A stretch of 64,000 nucleotides of DNA. Origin: Candidatus Poribacteria bacterium (GTDB taxonomy: Bacteria; Poribacteria; WGA-4E; WGA-3G). The notes beneath the pieces are model-generated. The model had not been told where the DNA came from. It saw nothing but the letters and a program-made list of their open reading frames with translations, and did not search any database. The position numbers and the translations under genes were made by a program. Positions within the stretch are counted from its first letter, which is position 1. The number at the start of each line of letters is the position of its first letter. The stretch is taken from NCBI GenBank assembly GCA_003635185.1, contig PYJA01000054.1, forward strand, positions 1 to 64,000. The letters are read 5' to 3'. Below, in pieces: positions 9,414 to 15,995 of the stretch.

Positions 9414-9795
9414 TTAACGTGAGTTTGATAATAGACATTATGACGATTCACACACATTAGAGTCCCTTTCAATATAACAACAAAAACCCGCGACGAGCCA
9501 AAATGCACGTGCGGGCGCGAAAGCGGCAGAACGCTAGGACTTTCACAGTTATTTTTTCGCAATGTGTTATATTTAATGTAACGTGGGGGGGGGGGGATTC
9601 AAAACCGGATGTTAAAACGAAACCAGCAAGCAGGATGCCTGCCCTATCTCCGCGCAGACAATAGATATCTGAAGCGTTTATCTCTAAATGATGATTCGTT
9701 TCTCGGTTTTTCATTGTCCAAGTCCCAAGTCTGAACACTAACATCTGATTAAATCATAAAATGTCTAATAATTCTCTTTATCAAACTCACGTTAA
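9414..9795 (-). mobile_element. MITE-like foldback element carrying a G12 tract (copy 1)
   Basis: The 382-bp element is bounded by a perfect 18-bp terminal inverted repeat (TTAACGTGAGTTTGATAA at 9414-9431 and its complement at 9778-9795). The outermost TTAA on each side could be a TTAA or TA target duplication. It contains twelve consecutive G at 9585-9596. A second copy, in inverted orientation, lies at 19588-20133. Read on the minus strand this copy points toward the secreted-protein gene at 8579-9232. It encodes no transposase, so mobilisation would have to be in trans. Confidence 0.75.
9585..9596. repeat. G12 homopolymer tract
   Basis: Twelve G in a row inside the foldback element. The other copy has thirteen at the equivalent place (19944-19956, C on the plus strand). 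Such tracts slip readily during replication. Confidence 0.85.
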
Positions 9796-9877
9796 ATATA
9801 GACTTTGATTGATTTTATCACGAAAGCGAATTAAATGCAACAAAATTGTGTTAAAGGATGCCAATATTTACATAAGG

Positions 9878-10759
9878 TTATATGGATCTATGTTTAGCGA
9901 TGCCGCGTGGGTTTTCAAATGCGTCTACCCACAGATGACACCATTCTGCATGGTCTGTCAGAACAGATTCAGGATTTTTCCGACTGCGGACAATAAAATC
10001 TGGATGCGCTGTTCTACCTGTGTGGTGTCCTGTGGTCTGAAAACGCAAATCTAATGACCAACGGCACCGGTCTGATTTGTTCGGTTGTGAGCGGTGCGGC
10101 GTAAAACGACTTAGCAAGATGATGTCACCGCGATAACATTCCAACATCATCGGTTCAACATCCGGCATCAAATCTGGGACAATCATAGTTCCGCCCTCTT
10201 TTTGATGCGTGAGGTATCCAATATCTTCAGTAATACCGGGTAACGCTTCCAGACATCCCATTTCAATTGTGCTATCGCCTAATGGTAACCAACAGGTAAC
10301 GATATTTGAACCTTCTGCCTCTTCCATCATAACGCCAGCATCTTGATGCCACGGCACGCCACCTGCCCAACTGGCATTTCCGTCAACCACTGGTGGTTTC
10401 GCGCGCACATGCTGAATCGGGTTGCATGTTATCTCGGACCCGACAATTCCTTCAATAACATCAAGCAGATTGTCGTTTCTCATGAAATCAAAGATGGCTT
10501 TGCCTCGATAATGCATAATATCCATTCCACTTCCAATTTCACCGGACTGGGCAAGGAGTTTTCCGAACCTTCTATCAAACGGTTCATCTTCAAATAGGGT
10601 TTCAATCTTCCCTGCCTGATGTAATGCGTTCGCGCGTTCCGAAATCCAATCCTCAATTTCGTCTATAACCGGTTGGGTATCTTCATCTGTCAAAGCATTT
10701 TTGACTATCAAGACTCCCTTTGTACGATAAGTCTCTTTCTGTTCTTGTGTTAGTCTCAT
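9878..10759 (-). CDS. Phytanoyl-CoA dioxygenase (PhyH) family protein
   Basis: The 293-residue protein belongs to the Fe(II)/2-oxoglutarate-dependent PhyH family, which hydroxylates small organic substrates in the cytoplasm. The N-terminus (LTQEQKETYRTKGVLIVKNAL) is typical. The iron-binding triad can be read as PWHQDAG (His-x-Asp) and the distal His in FTPHRSQPN. The Arg-rich CRWSLDLRFQ segment supplies the 2-oxoglutarate-binding Arg. Position and substrate specificity cannot be read from the sequence, and the family includes enzymes of lipid, osmolyte and secondary metabolism. It stands alone, 82 bp from the foldback element. A second, distantly related PhyH gene lies at 11605-12393. Confidence 0.88.
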   Translation of the reverse strand: MRLTQEQKETYRTKGVLIVKNALTDEDTQPVIDEIEDWISERANALHQAGKIETLFEDEPFDRRFGKLLAQSGEIGSGMDIMHYRGKAIFDFMRNDNLLDVIEGIVGSEITCNPIQHVRAKPPVVDGNASWAGGVPWHQDAGVMMEEAEGSNIVTCWLPLGDSTIEMGCLEALPGITEDIGYLTHQKEGGTMIVPDLMPDVEPMMLECYRGDIILLSRFTPHRSQPNKSDRCRWSLDLRFQTTGHHTGRTAHPDFIVRSRKNPESVLTDHAEWCHLWVDAFENPRGIAKHRSI

Positions 10760-10868
10760 AAGCGTTCTCCCAAAATATTTTTAGCGATTATAATAGCATT
10801 AATGCAAGTCGTAAACAATAAGAAAAAATTTTATAGGGTTATTTAGTTTTCGGTTTTTGGGTGTCCTT

Positions 10869-10908
10869 TATAGGTTTTTCTATACAGGTATAGGTTTTTC
10901 TATACAGG
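10869..10908. repeat. Perfect tandem repeat of a 20-bp unit
   Basis: TATAGGTTTTTCTATACAGG occurs twice head to tail (10869-10888, 10889-10908). Each unit contains a TATAG...CTATA inverted pair. It resembles the edge of a foldback element that has been duplicated. Confidence 0.8.
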
Positions 10909-11110
10909 ACAGACGCATTCCCCTCACAAAGATGGCATACGCCAAATCAACGGAACCAATGCCATTTAGGCATTCCCCGTGTGGCATGCCAATTGGGGGG
11001 ATAAAGGGGGGCCATTCTTGAAAAGGGCAAAAAATTAGGGTTAAAATCCTTGAAAGAACAAAATTCTGAACAGGGCACCCAAATTTGCGTAAGTCCTGCT
11101 ATATATATAT

Positions 11111-11271
11111 AGGACTTACGCATTCCCCCTTGATAAGGGGGGCAGGGGGGTTAAATAGTCCGGTATTTCACTGCTTTTCGTCTTTTTATCTCCCCACACG
11201 CTATCGCTATGGGGGCCCGCCCCCTAAATCCCCCTTATCAGTGGGACTTTAAGAGAAAATGCGTAAGTCCT
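11111..11271. mobile_element. AGGACTTACGCATT foldback element, copy A
   Basis: The ends AGGACTTACGCATT (11111-11124) and AATGCGTAAGTCCT (11258-11271) are perfect inverted repeats. The inside has CCCCCTTGATAAGGGGG near the left end and its near-complement near the right, plus CGCTATCGCTATGGGGG in the middle. Three other copies occur at 15840-15969, 26285-26445 and 53985-54126. It has no coding capacity, so it is a MITE-like element. Confidence 0.8.
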
Positions 11272-11272
11272 G

Positions 11273-11428
11273 TATAGTAAAACGGACAATTAATGGGACA
11301 CTTCTGTACCGCAATCTGCCAGATTGCGGTTTGTAGCACAAACTGGCAGTTTATGCTACCACTTCTATTGTCCATTATGTTCTATAATAGGTTATCAAAG
11401 TGCCCCAATAATTTCAAAGTTCACTATA
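11273..11428. mobile_element. TATAGT foldback element (156 bp)
   Basis: The left end TATAGTAAAACGGACAATTA and the complement of the right end TATAGTGAACTTTGAAATTA form imperfect terminal inverted repeats of about 29 bp ending in TGGGRCAC. A near-identical copy lies at 63091-63247. The interior includes the hairpin CCGCAATCTGCCAGATTGCGG. Confidence 0.75.
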
Positions 11429-11604
11429 GTAGTTGTTTAGGAATATCCACCTACACCTAACAACATCCGCTCCTCCATATCTGCTTCTTTGAGGAAGGTT
11501 TGAGTTAGCCCGTCTGCAGGTGGTTCGCCTCCGTGTAGCGACTAACATAAGAATACTGATAGCTTTGGAACACCCTCTAACGCAACATGACGCTTCATAT
11601 AGCA

Positions 11605-12393
11605 CTACCATTTCAAAAAATCTCCTGGAAGCCGCGAACCGGGGTAGTTTCCACTTTCGTCCCGATTCGCAATGACTTCAGGAATTTCGTCATCCCAATA
11701 ATCAGGAATGGTATTTGGTCGACTATGCCATGCCAGAATCAAGGTGCGGCGTTTGTCAGTCCGATTTTTGTGAGCAGCGTGTAAAAGCCTTGCATCTGCT
11801 ATCACTAATGAGCCTGCTTTGGCACACACATCCACCTGATCTGGGTGGTCACTGAACATGATAGGATGGTCTTCAGCAATAAATCGTGCTCCTTGTTCAT
11901 GTGCTGGCACAAGCTGGTCATGCAAATCAATACGTTTAAGATGTGTGCCGGGTATTACCTTTAAACATCCATTTTCAAGAGTAGTATCCGTTAGATAGTA
12001 ATTGAGAAAAATGGTCTGGGGCCACGGAGAACAGCTGAACGGGTCATTCCAACGCATCCAATCTTGGTGCCAATAAAGTGGTGGACCACCGGCTTCTTTG
12101 GTTAAGATAATAATCCCGCCTGATGCGGCGAAATCTCCGAAACCGAGCTGCTCCAGCGCATCCCGTGACAGCTGCCACTCCAACAGTTTCTTAATATATG
12201 GATTATCTTCTCCGCGCACATTCACGTGTTGTCCCTGATAGATCATTTCATCTGGCTCCACGTGGCCTGCAATGAGGCGTTCCGATTCATCATGCAGTTC
12301 CTGCAAGAATTCCGGTGTCAATACATCGTCAACAATACAGAAACCATCGCGCAGCATCTGATTCCGTTTTTCTAAGGCGACTTCAGGTGTCAT
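11605..12393 (-). CDS. Phytanoyl-CoA dioxygenase (PhyH) family protein
   Basis: The 262-residue protein is a second Fe(II)/2-oxoglutarate oxygenase of the PhyH family, clearly different from the one at 9878. The iron ligands appear as YWHQDWMRW (His-x-Asp) and the distal His in RLLHAAHKN, followed by RRTLILAWHSR with the 2-oxoglutarate-binding Arg. The spacing and NGCLKVIPGTHLKR loop are typical of the family. The ATG at 12393 has GGAG nine bases upstream. It ends close to a TATAGT foldback element. Substrate unknown; these genes are often numerous in this type of genome. Confidence 0.88.
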   Translation of the reverse strand: MTPEVALEKRNQMLRDGFCIVDDVLTPEFLQELHDESERLIAGHVEPDEMIYQGQHVNVRGEDNPYIKKLLEWQLSRDALEQLGFGDFAASGGIIILTKEAGGPPLYWHQDWMRWNDPFSCSPWPQTIFLNYYLTDTTLENGCLKVIPGTHLKRIDLHDQLVPAHEQGARFIAEDHPIMFSDHPDQVDVCAKAGSLVIADARLLHAAHKNRTDKRRTLILAWHSRPNTIPDYWDDEIPEVIANRDESGNYPGSRLPGDFLKW

Positions 12394-12600
12394 CCAATTT
12401 GCTCCTAAAAGTTTTGAAATTTAACCAATTTTACACAAAATTACATAAGAACACAACATTTTTTTGTGATTGCTAAGTTTTCAAAATGGCTTGATGTAAA
12501 TTTTAGGTGAAATTATTTGTTTAATGTGGTAATATATACTAAAGTATTGACGTGAATATTTTTTACGACACAAATAACATAAAAATATGGAGGAAGAAAT

Positions 12601-12807
12601 ATGGGTCCCCCTGGCGCGTTAGAATTGATACTTATATTGGTAATCGTGCTACTCCTGTTTGGATCAAAGAAGTTACCCGAGTTAGCGCGCGGACTTGGCA
12701 AAAGTATTACGAACTTTAAGTCCGGCCTCAACGAAGAGCAGACGGACGAAACCGAAACGACTGCACAACAGGAAAAAGAAACACCACAAAAAGAGGAAGT
12801 TAGTTAA
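12601..12807 (+). CDS. tatA: Twin-arginine translocase subunit TatA/TatE family
   Basis: The 68-residue protein has one short membrane helix (LELILILVIVLLLFG) followed by the hallmark FGSKKLPELARGLGKSI amphipathic helix and an acidic, Gln-rich tail. TatA oligomers form the pore that exports folded, cofactor-bearing proteins carrying an RR signal. The ATG has GGAGG AAGAA directly before it. No tatC is adjacent. A solitary tnpB element lies immediately downstream and separates it from the next genes. Confidence 0.93.
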   Translation: MGPPGALELILILVIVLLLFGSKKLPELARGLGKSITNFKSGLNEEQTDETETTAQQEKETPQKEEVS

Positions 12808-12875
12808 ATTTTTACCGATCTTTCGCCACAATGCCCCGCTGCTTTAGCGCGGGGGATGTAGCGGCGGCAAAAAAC

Positions 12876-12904
12876 TTGACATTTAGCAAAAATTGTGATA
12901 TACT
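12876..12904 (+). promoter_or_regulatory. Consensus sigma-70 promoter of tnpB
   Basis: TTGACA (12876-12881) and TATACT (12899-12904) are 17 bp apart. The predicted transcription start falls at about 12911, the first base of a structured leader. Confidence 0.8.
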
Positions 12905-12910
12905 ATTTAG

Positions 12911-12982
12911 ACATAGTGGGCGGTGGATTCTACCTTCCGCTTGGAAGTGCCACCGCACCGTTTAGAAGCGGCATCACTATGT
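12911..12982 (+). ncRNA. Structured 5' leader of tnpB
   Basis: ACATAGTG (12911-12918) pairs with CACTATGT (12975-12982). Inside, GCGGTGG (12920-12926) pairs with CCACCGC (12950-12956) and contains CTTCC/GGAAG (12934-12938, 12943-12947). A small CCG/CGG hairpin (12958-12960, 12969-12971) completes a three-way junction. The fold begins at the predicted transcription start and ends just before the AAGGA ribosome-binding site of tnpB. It may be a cis-regulatory RNA or part of the element's terminal structure. Confidence 0.5.
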
Positions 12983-12995
12983 GAAGGAAAACACT

Positions 12996-14183
12996 ATGTA
13001 TATCACCAAACGAAAAGTTAAGCATAAAAGGACTCAACAATTAGACGCTCTTGCACGTGAATCTGGACGCTGTTATTCTAAAGTCGTATCGCTTGTTAGA
13101 AAAACTTTCAAAAAGAAAGGTTTCTGGCTTTCCAAAGGTGTTATTCAAAAATATATGCGTCACAAGAAGTATACGTTGCATTCTCAATCTGTCCAAGCAT
13201 GTGCGGATTCATATTTTGATTGTCTCAAAAGTTTCTTTCAAGTGAGAAAGTCTGATCCTGAAGCGAAACCACCGAAACGGACACGGAAGTATTTCAAGGT
13301 GCGTTGGAAATCAGGTGCAATCCGTCTCAAGAATGGTCAACTCATACTCTCCAATGGTAAAGGGCAAGACCCAGTGATACTTGAGAATATATCGGAAAAA
13401 CCGAAGTATGTTGAGATGCATTTCAAAAAAGGACACTACTACTTTGCACTTGTCTATAAAGTTGATGTTCCTCTAAAACAAGAAACAGGTCCCACTGTTT
13501 CTGTGGATATGGGTGAAATCCACCCGATTGTAAGTTTTAATGGTGAACGAACTACCCTCTATAATGGTCGTTTTGTGCGGTCTATCAAACGATATAGGGA
13601 GAAAATCAAAACAAATTTTCAAGCCAAAATGGATAGATGTGAGAAACGATCAAGAAAGTGGTTTAGACTTCTGAAAGCGAAACGCAGGACTTTAGAAAAA
13701 CTTGACGCACAACTCCAAGATGCTGAACATAAAATCACGTCACGCTTTATATCTGACTGCCAAAGAGCGAAGGCAGATACGATTGTGATTGGCGATCTAA
13801 ACGGCATCCGAAAAAACATCAAGTATGGAAAAAAAGTCAATCAGAAACTGCACCAATGGGCTTTTTCAAGAATAGCAGATAAAGTCCGGTATAAGGCGGA
13901 ACTCGCTGGCATCAAAGTTGTTTCTGAATCTGAGGCATACACCTCACAAACGTGTCCAAAATGTGGACATAGAAAGAAACCAAGCAACCGAAACTATCAC
14001 TGCAAACATTGTGATTTCAAATATCACAGAGACGGTGTCGGTGCGATAAACCTACACAGAAAAGTATCTGGGGTGATAAATACCCCTGTTAGTCGGGACC
14101 CTGGCAGTCCCCTCGGTGTCAGATTCAACTGGCATCTCAGTCGCCTTGGCTTAAACCCAAGGAAGCCTGCTATAAGCAAGTAA
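12996..14183 (+). CDS. tnpB: TnpB RNA-guided nuclease-like protein (IS200/IS605 OrfB family)
   Basis: The 395-residue protein begins MYITKRKV at an ATG with AAGGA upstream; a GTG five codons earlier lies inside the leader stem. It has a basic N-terminus, a RuvC fold and a four-cysteine zinc ribbon (CPKCG...CKHC). RuvC acidic residues are visible at about D171 (VSVDMGEIHP) and D346 (HRDGVGAINLH). At the middle RuvC motif the usual IxxEDL reads IVIGDLNG, so the glutamate is replaced by Gly. A nearby Glu in SESEAYTSQTC may substitute, as in reported TnpB variants with a rearranged active site. TnpB proteins are transposon-encoded RNA-guided DNA nucleases. No tnpA is nearby. Confidence 0.9.
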   Translation: MYITKRKVKHKRTQQLDALARESGRCYSKVVSLVRKTFKKKGFWLSKGVIQKYMRHKKYTLHSQSVQACADSYFDCLKSFFQVRKSDPEAKPPKRTRKYFKVRWKSGAIRLKNGQLILSNGKGQDPVILENISEKPKYVEMHFKKGHYYFALVYKVDVPLKQETGPTVSVDMGEIHPIVSFNGERTTLYNGRFVRSIKRYREKIKTNFQAKMDRCEKRSRKWFRLLKAKRRTLEKLDAQLQDAEHKITSRFISDCQRAKADTIVIGDLNGIRKNIKYGKKVNQKLHQWAFSRIADKVRYKAELAGIKVVSESEAYTSQTCPKCGHRKKPSNRNYHCKHCDFKYHRDGVGAINLHRKVSGVINTPVSRDPGSPLGVRFNWHLSRLGLNPRKPAISK

Positions 14184-14190
14184 AGAAACC

Positions 14191-14209
14191 CCCACGCTTT
14201 AGCGATGGG
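14191..14209 (+). other. Right-end hairpin of the tnpB element / candidate guide-RNA 3' end
   Basis: CCCA and CGC (14191-14197) pair with GCG and TGGG (14202-14209) around a TTTA loop with one bulged A. In TnpB systems the guide RNA overlaps the 3' end of tnpB and the right end, and its guide is the sequence just outside the element. Here that would be around ATTAACAATGAAAGAT. Confidence 0.5.
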
Positions 14210-14222
14210 AGTGTCATTAACA

Positions 14223-14552
14223 ATGAAAGATAAATTACCAGATTTTCTTCAGGATGTCATAGAAGAATATCCCGAAGTTTGGAAAGCATATCAAGCATTA
14301 GGCGAAGCGTGTGGTACTGCCGGACCGCTTGATTCTAAAACCGTGCGACTTGTTAAGCTTGCGTTGGCTATCGGAGCAAAGTCTGAAGGCGCAGTGCATT
14401 CACATACTCGGCGCGCACTTCGCGAAGGCATTACGCGAGAGGAGGTCCAACAAGTCGCGCTGCTCGCGGTAACTTCTATCGGTTGGTCCTCAAGTATGGC
14501 AGCCTTGTCCTGGATTCAGGATGTCGTAGATAAACAGTCACAATCTGATTGA
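14223..14552 (+). CDS. Carboxymuconolactone decarboxylase / AhpD-like protein
   Basis: The 109-residue protein from the ATG at 14223 shows the CMD fold: KTVRLVKLALAIGAKSEGAVHSHTRRALREGITREEVQQVALLAV. In AhpD-type members a CxxC plus His forms the redox site. Here the position reads EGAVHSH, so the first Cys is absent and a thiol peroxidase role is uncertain. The longer frame beginning at 14205 would start inside the right end of the tnpB element, so the element probably displaced the original upstream region. A GGAG 12 bases upstream may serve as the ribosome-binding site. It is 9 bp upstream of a TPR gene, probably co-transcribed. Confidence 0.8.
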   Translation: MKDKLPDFLQDVIEEYPEVWKAYQALGEACGTAGPLDSKTVRLVKLALAIGAKSEGAVHSHTRRALREGITREEVQQVALLAVTSIGWSSSMAALSWIQDVVDKQSQSD

Positions 14553-14561
14553 GAAATTAAC

Positions 14562-15833
14562 ATGGAAGTTGATCAAATACGCCAATACTTCATGTTTACA
14601 AAACTTGTCTGTAGAGTCTTAATCCTAACTATTACTTTGTTGCTTGCTCCGTCTGTTAGTAGAACTGAAACAACAGTATCGGAAATGCAGCAAGGCGTGG
14701 AATACGTCAAGTTAAGGCTCTACCCGAAGGCAGCTGATATTTTTAAATCAATTTTATCACGCAATCCGACAGATATTAACGCACTCTTTCAATTGGCGAA
14801 TGTTTATAAATTGCAAGATGAATTAGAATTAGCGATAGAGACATTCAACAAAATTTTCTCAATCGCTGAGTCTAAAAACATATCTACAAACGAGCGAATA
14901 TACGGATTTACGCATCTTGCACTTTCGGAAATATACTGCAAACAGAGCAAATTGGATATTGCTGAGCAGCATGCGATGACAGCGGTGCAGATATGTTCTA
15001 CGGATGCGGATACGTATTACCGCCTCGGTTATATCTACACACACCAAGCGAAATTTGACAAGGCACTTGCAGCGTTTAAACAGACACTTACACTCAAACG
15101 CGATTTTGCCGAAGTTTATGAATGGCTCGGTTTGATTGCGCTGATGCAGAACGAACCGAAGCAAGCGATAGCATACTATAAGATTGCAATTCAGAAAAAG
15201 CCATACATCCAGAGTGCTTACTATAATCTCGCCAAGGCATACCGTCTTATCGGAGATATGGAATCAGCAACGGAACAACTGAAGTTATTCCAGCAGATGA
15301 AAACGTATTACGACAAGACTTACGCAATTGAAGGCACTTTGGCAGAAGACCCTTTCAACGCGGCACTTCGACTGAAATTGGCGGAAATCCATGTTGCACA
15401 TAGGCATATCTCAGCCGCAATTGCCACATACCAAGCAGTGATTCAGTTGAATCCAGAGTTTGTGGCAGGGTATGACAAGTTAGGAAGATTGTATATGGAG
15501 ATTAACATGCCGCAACGCGCTATACCGCTTTTCCATAAAGTGCTTGCCTTGAATCCTGATGCTGTAGAGGCACATGTTCGGTTAGGATGGCTCTATACCA
15601 CTCAAAAAACTTATGACAAAGCAGAAGCACATCTGCAAAAGGCAATAGAAAAAATGCCTAAGCTTGCTTTAGCATATCACGGACTGGCTGAGATTTATAT
15701 ACAACAAGGACACATTGAAAAAGCAATTAACACCTATCAACATATCACACAAATTGAACCTGATGATAAAGAGGCTTGGTCAGCATTGCACAAATTAGAA
15801 CGTCTGAAAAAGGAGGGGCGAACGAAGCGGTAA
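14562..15833 (+). CDS. Exported tetratricopeptide repeat protein
   Basis: The 423-residue protein has a hydrophobic signal or anchor (VCRVLILTITLLLAPSVS) and then about ten TPR units of 34 residues. Typical unit signatures are ADTYYRLGYIYTHQAKFDKALAAFKQTLTL and AEVYEWLGLIALMQNEPKQAIAYYKIAI. An alternative start at 14592 would remove ten residues before the signal peptide. TPR arrays scaffold protein complexes; no enzyme domain is present. The gene is followed, after a foldback element, by an FG-GAP/UnbV protein, a pairing common for exported TPR and CRTAC1-like proteins. Confidence 0.85.
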   Translation: MEVDQIRQYFMFTKLVCRVLILTITLLLAPSVSRTETTVSEMQQGVEYVKLRLYPKAADIFKSILSRNPTDINALFQLANVYKLQDELELAIETFNKIFSIAESKNISTNERIYGFTHLALSEIYCKQSKLDIAEQHAMTAVQICSTDADTYYRLGYIYTHQAKFDKALAAFKQTLTLKRDFAEVYEWLGLIALMQNEPKQAIAYYKIAIQKKPYIQSAYYNLAKAYRLIGDMESATEQLKLFQQMKTYYDKTYAIEGTLAEDPFNAALRLKLAEIHVAHRHISAAIATYQAVIQLNPEFVAGYDKLGRLYMEINMPQRAIPLFHKVLALNPDAVEAHVRLGWLYTTQKTYDKAEAHLQKAIEKMPKLALAYHGLAEIYIQQGHIEKAINTYQHITQIEPDDKEAWSALHKLERLKKEGRTKR

Positions 15834-15839
15834 ATTCTC

Positions 15840-15969
15840 AGGACTTACGCATTCCCCCTTGATAAGGGGGCAGGGGGGTTAAATTGTCCAATATTTCAGT
15901 GTTTTTCGTTTTTTTAACCCCCTAAATCCCCCTTATCAAGGGGACTTTAAGAGAAAATGCGTAAGTCCT
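15840..15969. mobile_element. AGGACTTACGCATT foldback element, copy B
   Basis: The 130-bp element has the same terminal inverted repeat as copy A but lacks the central CGCTATCGCTATGGGGG segment. It begins 6 bases after the stop of the TPR gene and lies 26 bp before the next start. Confidence 0.8.
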
Positions 15970-15995
15970 GATTCTATAGGTTATCGGTTATTTTT

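Larger units (their letters stand above)
10760..11604. other. 845-bp repeat-rich intergenic region
   Basis: No coding gene is supported. The stretch holds a perfect tandem pair of 20-bp units (10869-10908), a solitary end of the AGGACTTACGC element (GCGTAAGTCCT at 11087-11097), a full copy of that element (11111-11271) and, immediately abutting, a TATAGT foldback element (11273-11428). The remaining bases are G-rich runs and AT-rich spacer. Confidence 0.7.
12834..14209 (+). mobile_element. Solitary tnpB insertion element (IS200/IS605-like, no tnpA)
   Basis: The element is inferred from the tnpB gene and from hairpins at both ends that share the GCTTTAGCG core. The left one has stem CCCCGC/GCGGGG (12834-12854). 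The right one is CCCACGC TTTA GCG A TGGG (14191-14209), beginning 8 bases after the tnpB stop. Such imperfect terminal hairpins and an absent tnpA are typical of IS1341-type units, which depend on a transposase elsewhere. It sits between tatA and a carboxymuconolactone-decarboxylase-like gene. The right end would include the 3' end of the guide-RNA scaffold. Exact termini are approximate. Confidence 0.7.

Noticed and set aside
9469-9744. Open frame inside the foldback element encoding MKNRETNHHLEIN..., repeated in copy 2 at 19826
   Set aside because: Most differences between the two copies change amino acids, and the frame shifts at the 12/13-nt tract, so there is no sign of selection on a protein. 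Treated as repeat sequence.
10869-10908. Tandem 20-bp repeat considered as a CRISPR array
   Set aside because: Only two units with no spacer between them; no cas genes in the window.
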